Below are positions 36,317-49,394 of a stretch of 64,000 nucleotides of DNA, in pieces. Origin of the DNA: Rachycentron canadum (lineage: Eukaryota; Chordata; Actinopteri; Carangiformes; Rachycentridae); contig CM076666.1 in NCBI GenBank assembly GCA_038496675.1, positions 6,953,112 through 7,017,111 on the forward strand, written 5' to 3'. Every line of letters begins with the position of its first letter. Position 1 is the first letter of the stretch. The position numbers and the translations under genes were made by a program. The notes below the pieces were generated by a model. That model saw only the letters and a list, made by a program, of their open reading frames with translations, searched no databases and was not told the origin of the DNA.

Positions 36317-39300
36317 TCTGAGAAGGTTGGTCTCATTAGGTTGACTGACAGCTCCCATTTTTCCGCTGCTCTCTCCTCCCATTTGAGAACACACACACAT
36401 TCACATGTGCACACAGGACACACCGGGTCCAGGAGTAATTTCTCAGACAGTATTTCTCTCTTTGAAGCCCCAATCGCCATAGCAGCAATTACTGTAAAAG
36501 GAAGTTACACCCCCCCCCCAGCCAATCGCAAATCCCAGACTAGACCCTGCGCCCTTAAAAAGGCCTGTGATCGTCTGAACAACAGGGTGGTGGAGACGTC
36601 TCTACATTAACTCATGTTTTATGCTGTCATGCCAGCATGTCAAAATTGTCAAAAATGAACATGTCATAAAACATAAATCTGAATTCATCCCCTACTTATT
36701 CCTGCAACAGTTCCAAAAAAAAAAGCTCCTGCCTTGTTACTAAAGTGTTTTTCTCTGCCTCAACTTCAGTTCTTGGATCCTGAAAAACTGAATCTTGCCT
36801 TATTTTGCTGCCACTCTCAAGGGGCAAGTTGTGAACAGTCACAAATGGCTAATCTGACTAAGGCCTATAAGATCCCTCGAGGGTCCCGAGGTATTGCCTG
36901 TATTGATAATGGATATATGGATGGATTCCTTCATTCATTAACCATACCATTTATCCCTTTAGGGCCACAGGAAGCTGAAGCCAATCCCAGGTGACACTGG
37001 GTGGGGGCACGGTGCACCCATTGACTGTTTATAAAAGTGGATGCATTTTCTGGGGCTGGAAAGTGAAGCCAATCCTGAAGAGCCTCAAACCTGCATTCTA
37101 TCTAATGACCATCAGGGGGCGACTCCGCTGGTCGCAAAAATTTGTTTGTATAGAAGTTTATGGGAAAATGTCCCAATTTCTCACTTGATTTATTACTTCA
37201 GTAAACGTTTTCCTAATGAGTTTATGGTCTCGGTCTTGTTCAATACAACATTATTTTCTTTTTTGAATTATGGTCCCATTTAGAGGAAAATGACCCATAA
37301 AGTAGACTCTCTATTTGGGTGTGGCTACCCCATGATTGACAGACTACTTCCCTCAAATATGGTTTCCTCTGGTTTATAAAAAAAAAAAAACAACATGGCA
37401 ATGGACAAGTTACAAACTGAAGGCTTCAAAATGGCAGCTCACAAACCAATGTGTGATGTCACAGAGGGTCGCCACCATTCACGCTCTTATTCACACCTAC
37501 GGGTGATTTAGACTCACCATTTCACCTAAGCTTCATGTTTTTTGGATTGTGGGCAGGAAGCAGGAGTAAGTGGAGGAGACCCACAGAGGCAGGAAGAGAG
37601 CGCGCAATCTGACCGCACGAGAAGCAGATGTGAGGTACGTTGCCTTGCTAAAGGACACATCGGCATTCAGGAAACAAGTGTCTGGGATTGAACTCCTCAG
37701 CTTTTTAACCACTGGACACATTGCTATACCATCCGCCATGACTGTATCGGTTCTTCATTTACGGATAATTCAGCTCTGGATGGGAGGTTCAAAGGAAATG
37801 AGGTGTTTCCTTGGCTGCCTGTTTGAAATTATAAAACCTTTTATCTGAACTTTGATGTACAGATTGTCTTTGGATCACTGGACTTGGACAGGGGGATTAT
37901 TTAGATCTGGGATTTTTGCCAGCTACTATTTCTCTAAAAGTTTGATGCTGCATTCAAGTGCTGGATTGAAAGTCAGGAATTTAGGAGTTTGAAGTGGCAG
38001 TTAAATTCTGTGCTTTTTATTCTGAAAAATCAAACAAATGACAGTTAGCATTAATTATTAAACTCTTAGGGATGCCAGTTCTGACAAAAAGGAAGCTGGA
38101 GACATATTTAGTTGAATCGAACAGCTTCGTACTGCTGCTGAGCAAACTCACAGTGGTCTTTCCTGCTCAGAAATCTCTAAGGCTGCCTCCTTACGGCAAT
38201 CATTTGTCAGAAAGCCTCAAATTGAATCATCAGTCTTTCACTCAAATGACCAGAGGGACTTTTTAAATGTCCCCCTTGTGTTTCTGCCCAGCGCAACAAT
38301 AAAAGCTGAAACTGACAGAACTGAATGAGTAGTGAAAATGCTGCAACCTACTGCTCTCCAAAGACAGCTGTGTTGTCTGTGGCAGTTCAGATTGCTCATT
38401 GGAGGTTATTGCTTTTGCCCCCCCCCCCCCCCAAAAAAAAAGTTTCTACAAATGTTTATTGCCTCAAGAAAGTGGACGGTATAGCTAGACACATTTTTTT
38501 TATTTCAACCAGTTAGCTACTTTGTAAATTTCCTGCTTGATTTGTTCACATTTGTGTGGGAAGACGAAAAAAAAAAAAAAAAAAAAAAAAAATCAGCCTG
38601 GTTTGTCAAATCCTAACAAGCTTTGGTGAGTTTCCACGTTTCATTCTATCTGAACTTTATTGGCCATGAGACTCACACCCCCAGGACGAGGTCAATACAG
38701 TGTGTGTGCGTGTATGTGTGTGTGTCCTGACATCTCCGAGAAGATATGAGTGTGTGTTTGACAGCCCAAGGATTGACACGGTGATATAGAAATCAATAGA
38801 GGCAGGAGCAGGGCAGTGGCCCCATTCATCTTCATTCACCCTTACACAGTGAATTCTCCAGAACACGACAGACAGAAAACACAGAAATATCCCAACTGCA
38901 ATCTGGGAAACCCACACAAGATGAGAGAGCCCTTTCTCTAATAGGTGATCTACATGACACCTTTTTCTGTGATGGTGTGTAACAGAAAGAGCAACTGCAT
39001 TCAAGTTGTTGTTGCTTTGTCTCTGTATTTTCTTTTTATGTTCGCCTCTGCTGCCTTTGCCCCCTTCTCACATCTTCCCGTGTGAGGTTTTTTTCTTACT
39101 TCCTTTATGACGAATGGAGCGAGTGCAGAAGACTGAAATATATGAAAGATTTTATTTATTTATTTTTTTCATGTTTCTAGATTTGTCAAAAATGAGTAAA
39201 AAGCCAACAGATGTGAGGTGTGTGTCAGCTCATAAGCGTGTGTGTGTTGTTAAGGATACAATTCCGCTTTAATGTATTTCGACAGCTGAGCTAAATGATG

Positions 39301-42300
39301 ATGACTTTCATATGTGACAGCACAGAATCAGCTCTGTGTGTATGTGTGTGTGTTAGAAAGATGGGGTTTGATAAATGGTCTGTCTTTGGCAGTGTCCTTT
39401 AGATGGGATGTTTTCCCCAAACAAGGTCTAAACATTTATCATGTGCACCCATAGATACAAATGGATGGCTTGCGCGATGGATGGGTAGATAGCTGGCTTA
39501 ATGCATGGATGGAAGGATGAGTGGGTGATGGTGAGACCCGTGGATTACTGAGGGAGAGGAAAAAGTGGTGGGAAGGTGAAAATGAAACAAGGAGGCTGGG
39601 ACTGGGAGGGAGACGAAGAGGCTGAGAAAGGAGAAGAAAAAAGATGAAAATGAGGAAGGGAGGCACTGTTTGGCTTTCATGGCATTCGGTGTCAGATTGA
39701 GTTGAATCTCCCTTTATTCAGTGTCAATCTCTGCTTTTTCCTTTGGCACGTTAATAATGTTACTGACAAAAACACACACATAAAATCGCATAAACAGACA
39801 AAAAAAAAAAGGGGGGCAGGCACAGAATGATTACACAAACACACACATGCACAATTGCATACATACTGTAGAGCATATCTGTGTTAATCTACTTACCATC
39901 ACGCACACACACAAACACGCACACACACATTCACACAGCTCTTGGCTCACTATTGATTCATCTAAGTGCTTGCAGGATGAGAGTGACTTTTGGCAACCAC
40001 ACAAAGACCATTATTACATGGATGAGTAGATGCAGAGAGAAAGTTGGTGGTGGAAGAGAGGCTCCGATAGCAAACTGGAACAGCGTCGGAGGCAAGGAGG
40101 AGCGATTATGGGGGAAGAGTGGAAAAGGGTTACAAAAAAGGGGAGAGAAAATGATGGAGGGAGAAAAAGCGACAAAGAACGCGAGGTGAAAGGGAGGATA
40201 AGGGAGATGGATGGGAGAGGGAGGATGCGCTGTGTCAGACGGAAGGACAAAGGAGGAAAAATGTGGGCCAAATAAACGAGTGAAAGCCTGTTGTTGGTCA
40301 AGCAGACACAGATTAAAGGAAGAAGGGTTTTAAGTCCACCTCTGTTCTCTGCTTCAGCTGCTTCATTCATCGGGTCCGTCTGTTTCTCTCTTACGTAACA
40401 ATTCATTTTGTGCTGTTTGCATGTCTCTGCCCTCTATTTGTGTATGTATGGCGGTGTGACAGTGTAAGTGCAGCCTGCAGCTCAACATTTATATGCAAAA
40501 ATGCACTCACGGAGCATTTTATAAGCAACACCTGCCCATTAACTGATCGGCCAATACAGCGGCAGCAGTGCCGGTCAGGATCTTCAGCTCAAATGGCAGA
40601 ATGCGACTCGGTGGCATCGTTTCTGGTGTTTCTGAAAGTGCCGATCTCCTGGGATTCCCACACACTCACACAACACTCTCTAGAGTTTCTCCAGGGAAAA
40701 AAAAAAAAAAAAACCTTCCAGTGAGCAACGGAACGGCTACGGTAACTCGGATAACCACTCTTTACAAACTGAGGTGGGCAGAAAAGGCTGTAACACGTCC
40801 AGGCTGCAGGTGGATGAGCTGCAACATTAGCTGAGGCTACACTGGACACACACATCAAAACTAGACAGTTGAAGTCTGGAAAAATGCTGCCTGGTCTGAC
40901 GAATCCGGATTTCTGCTGAGGCAGCACATGGTAAGGTCAGGATTTGGCACCGATTTGGCTGCTGGCGGCGTAATGTTGTGGGAATTGTCTTCTTCGCACA
41001 CAATCCATCACTGAATGCCACAGCCTGTCGGAGGATTGTTTCTGGGGACGTGCTTCCCTTTATCGTCCCAGCACTATGTCACAAAACAAAAATCTGAAGT
41101 TCAGCGGCCTCCCCAGTCTCCTGATCTTGAATCCAGTAGAGATCTCCCTGGAGATGTGAAGCGGCAGTGGTAATGTCGCCCTTCACGAGTAAGTCACTTT
41201 GGGTAAAAGTCAAACTAGTAAATGTAATGTGATGTGGTTGAAAGCGAGACTGGCAGCTGATAAATCTGCAGAAATGATGTGATGCATTCATGGAGCAGAA
41301 TCTCAAAGGGAGGGGAGGCCATACTATTACAAGCATTAGCATGGTGTTCCTAATGATTGCGGTATAGGACCATTTCGGCATATTTCCAATCCAAATCAAC
41401 TTGTTTCAATAAAATCTCCCGGGAGTTTGCGCCGTTATCTTAAATTTATGAAATAATGAAGGCGATTATGCTACAATTTCTAAAAAATGCACAGATGAAA
41501 CAAAATCAGTCCCATTGAAAAGAGTTGGATATGAACTCCCTGAACTCCCACAATCAGATCTGATGAGATGGACATGTTGTATATAGTGTGTGTTATAGGC
41601 CCATGTGTTGCATGTCTGTTAGCATAACACTCTGACTGTGTGTGTCCGTTGTTTTCACATGTAAACTCATGCATAGGAGTGTAAAAGCATTTCCAGCGGG
41701 GAAAAGCATTTACATGTATATTAATCTGTGCAATTAGAACAAGAACACGTTTGTTCCTGTGCATGTGTATTTATTTATATGCATACCAGCATTTAAGAGT
41801 GTATGCGCATCCGTTCATTTCCATCTGCATGTGTGTTTTCGTGCATGAAAGTGTCTGCATGGAAATTTGTGTGTTTTCAGTCGACTGGAGTTCAGCATCA
41901 TCCCCAAAGGGCAATTATAGCACAGCAGATGCAGTTTCATACCACAAAGAGAATATTGAGCAATCTGAAATTGTTCTTATCACAGTTACTGGACCATTGC
42001 TTTAATTGCTGTGAGAGTTTGAGTTCATATCTCAGTGAAGGGAACGTGAGGTGGGGAGGGAAACAATGCAACACAAGGCCATGGGAAACAGAACAATCCA
42101 CTGGACGTTTGCAGGCATTAGAGGCGTGTTTTCATGTGTCAAATCCTTTGCGTCTTTCATGATTAACTCTTACAGATCAGGATTCAGACATCACGTGAAA
42201 AGCAAAGTGTCACAAAGAAATTCCCTGGGGAAAACTGTCCGTATTGAATTAAAGGAGGGTTTTAGACTCTTTCAGCCTAACGAAAAGAGATCATTATCCT

Positions 42301-45300
42301 TACGGTGTGAATAATAAGGGAAGTCATCAATCAAATTGCCCTTTTAGATCACTCTAGTGTAAAGTACAGGGCCTATGGCAGCAGCGTTGCATCGTTTGAT
42401 ATCAACTGAAGCCTGTAGTAGATGCTGGCGTGCAGACAGATGAAGTCGTCGAGGTACACAAGCCAGGATGTGTCCACCTCGGGAGCAAATGTGATGAAAC
42501 TGCCACTTTTCTGGAGCACTGATGCATGTTGGAAATAAGACTGTATTATTTAGTGTGGATATACAGTATGTCAACAAGCAACGACGCCAGGATCGTACAA
42601 CTGCCCATGTGTGTTGCCCTTTTCAAGCAAAGGTCCTGAAACTGAGCTTGTTGCAACTCGTTGTTTCTGTACCAGACAGAAGATATCATGCCAGGCACCA
42701 CGACAAAAAAGAACCAATTCAACAATATTACATTACATCAATGCGCACCCCAAAGCAATTTATCTTTTTCTTTTTTTAACAGACTCTGTGCTACTGTACA
42801 TTATAAAAAACGTCTAGTTTCTTTTTTCCCACCTAACATCATAAAATCTTATCTTTCAAGTCTGGGATTTATGGCCATATGTGTGTGTTTGTGTGTGTGC
42901 ATGTATATATGTTTTTTCCTCTGTGAAAAGATATAATTGAAAGATCATTACATTGACAACCAGATCAGAATAATAAAGGGGCTATGTTACTTAAAAGCAT
43001 GTTCATTTTGGTTTAGTTAGATTTAGTTTTAGTCTTGCGGTGGAGACACATGGGATGCGTCACGTGTGCAATGCGACTGTGGAACGTCTTGGTTTTCATC
43101 CCGGTGCCGATGTTCACGGATTAGAGCGGTCACACTGCCTGTGTGACACGTGCGTGAGTCGCCCATTCTTTACACGTGACGGGTGGCGAGCAGTTAAACA
43201 AAAAAAAAGGCCTGCAGGCTTTTTAACATCACACCAGCATATGACACAAAACTGACACTTTCCACGACAGTTTCTACGTCTAGACTGAGTCTGATATATG
43301 TGACAGACATGAAAGAATATAAATACATTTTTTAACCATCTTCTGACATTTTAGAGACATTTACTGTCAAAAACAAATCTAAAATGAATTTTAAATTAAG
43401 AGAAATTGAACATTCAGGTAAAGCTCAATGTAAACCGATACAGCAATACAACGAACGTGCAGCCGTGCGAACACGCATTGCATGTTTTTCCACGGCAGAT
43501 CAGCAATGGCGGTGGCGACGCGCACTGGCGTTAGTCTAGCAAAAGCGTAATTAGTTTTCCTCAAATTTTTAGTCATTCCGACGATGGAGTGTCGTACCAG
43601 ATGCATCGAAGACATGCAGCACAGACATCTGTTTTAATAATCCGTTTAAGAACAAATGGAGCAGAAACCTCACTAACACTAATTCACCTGCTCCTGCCGT
43701 TTGTGCATCTCGAGCCTGATCTGCCTGATATCCGCCGACAGCCAGCGAGCTAGTGCTGCAGCCACGAGCTGAACAGAGCACACTGACTCTCTCATGGCTT
43801 CACCTCTCATAAGCAGGGATGATAACAAACACAAACAGAGAGCTCAGATCAGTGTGCACAGACTTCTCCTCAGTCTATCCCCGTAGATATGACTGTTTGA
43901 TGCACCGGGAGATAGCCAGAGCCAGCTGCAGTCACGACAGTCATGTGTGCGTGTGGTGAAAACTGCTATTCACGTTGCAGTTTTCGGGACAGAAAGCTAA
44001 TTCAGTCAGTTATCTATGATGTTGAGTTATTGATTTATTTTTTTTACGAGCTAAAAATAAGCTCTTTGTGCACATTGTATAGCCGGATGTTCATTGTAGA
44101 CATTTTACACAAAATTCAAGTTGAGCAAACCGATTTCAGTCTGTACCATTCGTCTTCATGCATTTCCTGTTTCCTGCCTCTCCGTCATTCTGATTTTTTT
44201 TTTTTCGTGTCTTTCTTGCAGTATTGTCAGTTTCCACATCAATCAGTTACCTCATTGAAGGATCTTCCTGTCTAAGTCCATCCAAGACTTACATTGTGGT
44301 CCTCTGTTGGTCTTAAGTCAAGTCTCTCCCTCTTGCTCTTCTCTCTCCACAGTTTTATGGCTTAACATATTCCAGAAGTGTTTTTTTTTTTTTTTTCATT
44401 GCTCTTTTCTTCCCTTGAACCATTCATCTATCTTCCTTTAACTTCAAACACCTTGTAAGTGATAGCTTATAAAACTTCACTTTCAAAGTAGCCTCCAGCG
44501 CTCCCTTTTTCTTCTTGTCTCTCACGCTCTCATCCATTTATCTATTTGAGGCTGACGTTTCTCCATCCCTAATCACATTCTCCCACATATGCCAATTTCT
44601 CTTTTTCGCTCGCATCATCCATTCTTCTCTCAATTGTCTATTTTTTTTAACATTGCATATTTTTCAAATGCAAAAAGCACTTAGTTTTACTTTCTCTTCT
44701 CCCATTCTTTGTCACTCATCTGTGTGAGTCCACGTTTCATTCACCTTCGTCACCACGTAACTCAAATCAAAATGGCCTCGTGCAACCAGGACCGTCTACC
44801 TCGCACGCCGTGTCTGTCTCTCTACTGTATCCGTAGCCTGTTACCCATTAACGCTTTTCTCCATCTCTGATGCGCTCCATTCATCTCCACTTCAAAACTC
44901 TCCCTCATTTTCCTCTTTTCTCTCTGGATCTCCATCACTGTAAGTGTCTGAACCAGTCATCCCTTCATTCCTCCGGAGGATGGATGGTTTCCTCTAAAGA
45001 TCAGTCTGATCGCACCACGGCTTTCATTTCCTTGACTCAAAACACATTTCAAAATGTTACATGTGAAAGCCAGTCTCACTCGACTCTGCTGTCTCACCAC
45101 ATTTAAAGGCAAGTTCCTCAGCAATACTAAGCACTTCAATTAGTATTCAACCTCTGAGGCGATAATTAATGAAGTATATATTGGGCCAGTAAACAGTTTA
45201 TCTTATTTTGGCAACCTCATTAACTCCACTGAATGATTTATGTCAAGGCTTGATAGTGTTAAATCCAAACCTTGTGCTTCTGTAGTTCTGTCGATTTGAA

Positions 45301-46820
45301 CAAAACTGGGGAGGCAGTGGATGATGCACAGGTCTGGAGCCAGGCTATCAAATTCAGATCCACAATGAATCACTGATATAACAATCCATTTGTTACGTGC
45401 CGGTGGCCACTTAACGCTTACCCAGCTGACCTGTTGCAAGAACACTCTTGACTTAATGTGGCATGACCAATTGGCCTAATTATGCACAGACATATTGAAC
45501 AAATACCGAAGATCAGTTATTTATCTACTGGCCAGACAAGGCTCTTTCTGCAGGATTGAGAGCCGTGTTTTTGAATATTTAATATTAAAGGTTCAGAGGT
45601 GATGGGTTCACAATTCACCCCCCCCCCCCCGTCTGAAAACCACACTTAGTGCTGCAAAAGTTGAAACCACGACCGTGGAGACATTCATCAAAGACCACTG
45701 CAAAAACGGAAAACCCTGCAGTTTTCAGTTGTCATCGGCTGCATTTATGTAATTTCCAAATTATGTGTTCTTACCCAATCCAAATATTGACTTAAGGTTT
45801 CCCGCCCTTCACGTTATGCTTTAGTTCACATATTGATTGATTAGTGGTGAGCGAGAGACGGAAAACCGAGCGTGTCTGTCGGGTCTAATCAGCAGTTCAA
45901 ACCACAAAGATCTGAGGCGGTGTCAGAACTTTCTTCAAGTCTAACTTCTGTGTGTCTGTCTGTGTGTGTCTGTGTGTGTGTGTCGGTGTCAGAGAGATAA
46001 AGGGAGAGATTGAATGTAGCAGTGTGTCTATACATGTTACTATATGGCTGAAGGTTTGTGCAAGAAATCCAGGTACCAGGAATGAGCGCTCTTTAATTGC
46101 TGTAATTAATTAACTGTTGATCAATGAGAAACAGTAAACTGCCAAATTATGAACGTGAAGGACGTGAAGGTGGCCTAATGATGGACGAGGATTAAAATCA
46201 AGGCTGTTTTTTTTTCCCTGCTTGTTTGAACCAGGTAAACCATGCAAGTCGGCTGAAAATGACTGGTTCCATGAATAATTTACAATGTACTAGTTTATAT
46301 ATAATTTCCATTAAAAAAAAAAAAAAAAAAAAATACTAAGTAAACTCCACATTTCTTGTAACCAAAGAAAGTGAACTGCTGCAAACATTAAAGACGGAGA
46401 GATACAAGCTGAAGGAAAAAGATGGAAATATTGATGTAGCGGAGTAGAGACACTCATCGAAAGATACACACAGAGATTGAAAGAGCAAGAGTGAGTGGGG
46501 GGATGGGGGGGGGGGTGTATCAGTGTATAATGCATATGTCTGTTTCCATGCGAAGATCCGTAACCCAAGTTCTTGGAACAACACCTTTATAAACCGTGTG
46601 TGATAACAGCACTGCAACATTAGACCTTAGGAGACAGAGCTTTCATCCCAGGAATTCTTCAGTGGACACATGTGCTTTTACTATATGAAGCCCTCAGGGA
46701 ACTGAACACGCAAGAAATGGTCAGATACAGTAACTTAAGAAGCTGAGTGATTATGTCTGTCTGACCACGGATCAAACTCAAATGGCTACAGGTTAGGACC
46801 AGAGGCATCTCTCTGGGTAA

Positions 46821-46859
<39 letters not shown>

Positions 46860-47338
46860 ATACCCCTGTTTCATTTAACAGCACTGACCATATCGGAAAA
46901 TAGAACTAGGGCTCATTTCTTTTGTTGCTTAAACTACGATAAGCTAAGATTGCCATTTCCTTGACAGAAATATTTTTGCAATGAGGCAAAACTTGGCCTG
47001 CGCTATGTCAGGTCAGTGCTTTTCTTTAGGGAAGCACTTGCGGTGAAGGCAAAATAACCAGAGGTTTTCAAATACCAAAGAAAGAATCATACTCTCACAG
47101 GTGTTTTTCAGTGTTGAGCCTCAGCTTTTGGTAATGGATGTATATCTGAACTAACACACTTAACCATTTATAGCCCCCTTCGTTCTTGGCTTATGGCTTC
47201 TCATCACAAGCTAGTGGAACTCAGACATATGGTTTTGTTGGCTCCACTGGACAAAACATTTTTCCAAAATGGATTCTTACGCAATGTTGGCTACTTGTAT
47301 TGACATTGACATTGACATTGATATTTGAATATCTCTCA

Positions 47339-47386
<48 letters not shown>

Positions 47387-49334
47387 GAGCTACTCACATG
47401 CTGCCACTGGTCTCGGATGAGTGGCCGGTACCGAAGGAAGTACTTTAAAGGGAAGTTGTCGATGTCGGGCCAGGTGGAGGGGCTCTGCCAGGACACCTCC
47501 AGCCTCCGAGGGTTGAGACGGATTGGCGTCGCCGTCACTCGCTCTGGGGGGTCTGGTTTGACTGTGGGTTGGATAAGAACAGTTATTTAAAGGGTCTCTT
47601 CTTATTGAATGCATAATAGTCAGATGTCAATAAAAGAAAACCGCCGTATGATGCCTTCTGTGTGTCGGAAGGCAGGTTTCCAAAGTCTCAGAAAATAAAG
47701 ACGTGAATTGTCATATTGAGTTTCTTGCTGCACCTTGTGTGCCACCCTACCTATAATCTTAATGTTGCTTATAGCAACTATGTTCTAGTTTAAGTATGTT
47801 CTAGTTTAAGTGGCGGCATCTGCAAACTGATGGTTCACCTGTCTGGTCTCAATTTGAGGTCAGCAACAATTGGACACACCCACAAATGTCAACAAATGTA
47901 AAGCTTTGTCTCACCCCATCACAACACCCCACCCACATAACGATAGAGGAGAAGCTCTTTTTCCACAAGAATTTGAAGGCGCCTTTGAGCTCAGATATTT
48001 GACACAAAACCTGTGTTATAAACAGGAGGCACGTTTGAAATGGCCAAATGAAAGAACAGGAAGGGAAGGTCTAAGGAGAAGGCGAAGGAGATGAAGAGAA
48101 ACGATCGGTCCCCGATGGAAAGAAAGCATGAATCTTGTGTTTCTGAATACATGTCCACCGGGAGAGACAGACGGAGAGATGGAGAGAATTCAATTCAGTG
48201 CTTTTCAGGCAATATTGAACAACCCAGTCTTTGTTAGATCACTCCCACTGCCACTTTAGCTACATGACACCCTTTCTCAACCAGATACATTACAATAGAA
48301 AGTGGATAGAGGCAGTTACAGCCTGAATGTCTGATAACATACACACAGATGATATAAAGGATGAAAGCTATTTAGGGAAAAAGCAGAAAAACACACATGT
48401 AGAAAAACGCGCAAATGCAGACAGACAGGCATCTCTTTTACTGATATGACCTTCACAGAATGAATGATTAAAAAAATATGAAAGATAGATGGAGATGATA
48501 AGAGACAGATAAAAGCAAGTCAGGCAGCTTTCTCTCTTTAGAAAGAGATGCGAATCTCTTTGTGACCTCTTTCAAGTAAATGTGTAAAAAGATGAAATGG
48601 GGAAGACGAGACAGAAAGGGAGGAAGAGAAAAAAATGTGCATACAGGCAGAGTGTAACCAAAGTGAAGTCATTAGAGACCAGAGAGCAGAAATTCTTTTG
48701 TCCACACCAGCTTTGTCGAGGAGCAGCACACAAGCACGGGACAAAACGGAGAGAAATCTGTATGGGTGGGTCGTTCCCACAGGCTTTCAAAGTATTCATC
48801 TGACTTGAAACACAGAGCATTAGCTTTGTGTTAAGAGTAATGAACACACCCCTTGTTTTGAGGGAGGGCAAAATGACCCAGCACCACTAATAGTAGTAAA
48901 AGGACCTCTGACATGAAGTTTGTCCAAAAATCTATGTACAAGTGATGAGCAACACATAATGTGGCTCCAAGACTTCCACAGTGAAACTTGCTATAATTTC
49001 GCAGCCAGATAAACTTTAAACTTTTCTATCTTTGCCGCTGCTGATGAACTAGCAGACAAAACAAGAACTCTAAAGGCGGGGGTAAAAGTTAAAAGATGTT
49101 TTAACGCACGATTGGTTAAAAATAGAAAAAAGAGAGATGAAAGAGACGTGTGATCATTAGGGTCTGATTTTTTTTTTTTTTTTTTTTCTCTTTCCCCTGC
49201 CCCTTTTTTTTGTGCCCGCTCATGTCTGGCCTGAAAACGTCTTTCACGCCTCCCTCGGCTCTGTTCATTCAAATTTGCGTCCACATCGCTGTTGCTCTTT
49301 CTTCGTTCCAGTGTTGTGCTACAACAGTCGCTGC

Positions 49335-49394
<60 letters not shown>

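Larger units (their letters stand above)
32301..47397 (-). other. Large CNTFR intron (about 15 kb)
   Basis: No other gene seen inside. Contains microsatellites, the assembly gap, an L2-like tail split by a repeat, a Tc1-like relic and a CpG-rich block at 43.0-43.9 kb, listed separately. Long A, T, C and G homopolymers occur at 38419-38432, 38567-38592 and 46306-46333. Confidence 0.8.

Noticed and set aside
45203..45445. Minus-strand frame of 80 codons
   Set aside because: No Met in good context, no domain, no splice sites; could be conserved non-coding sequence but I cannot show it.
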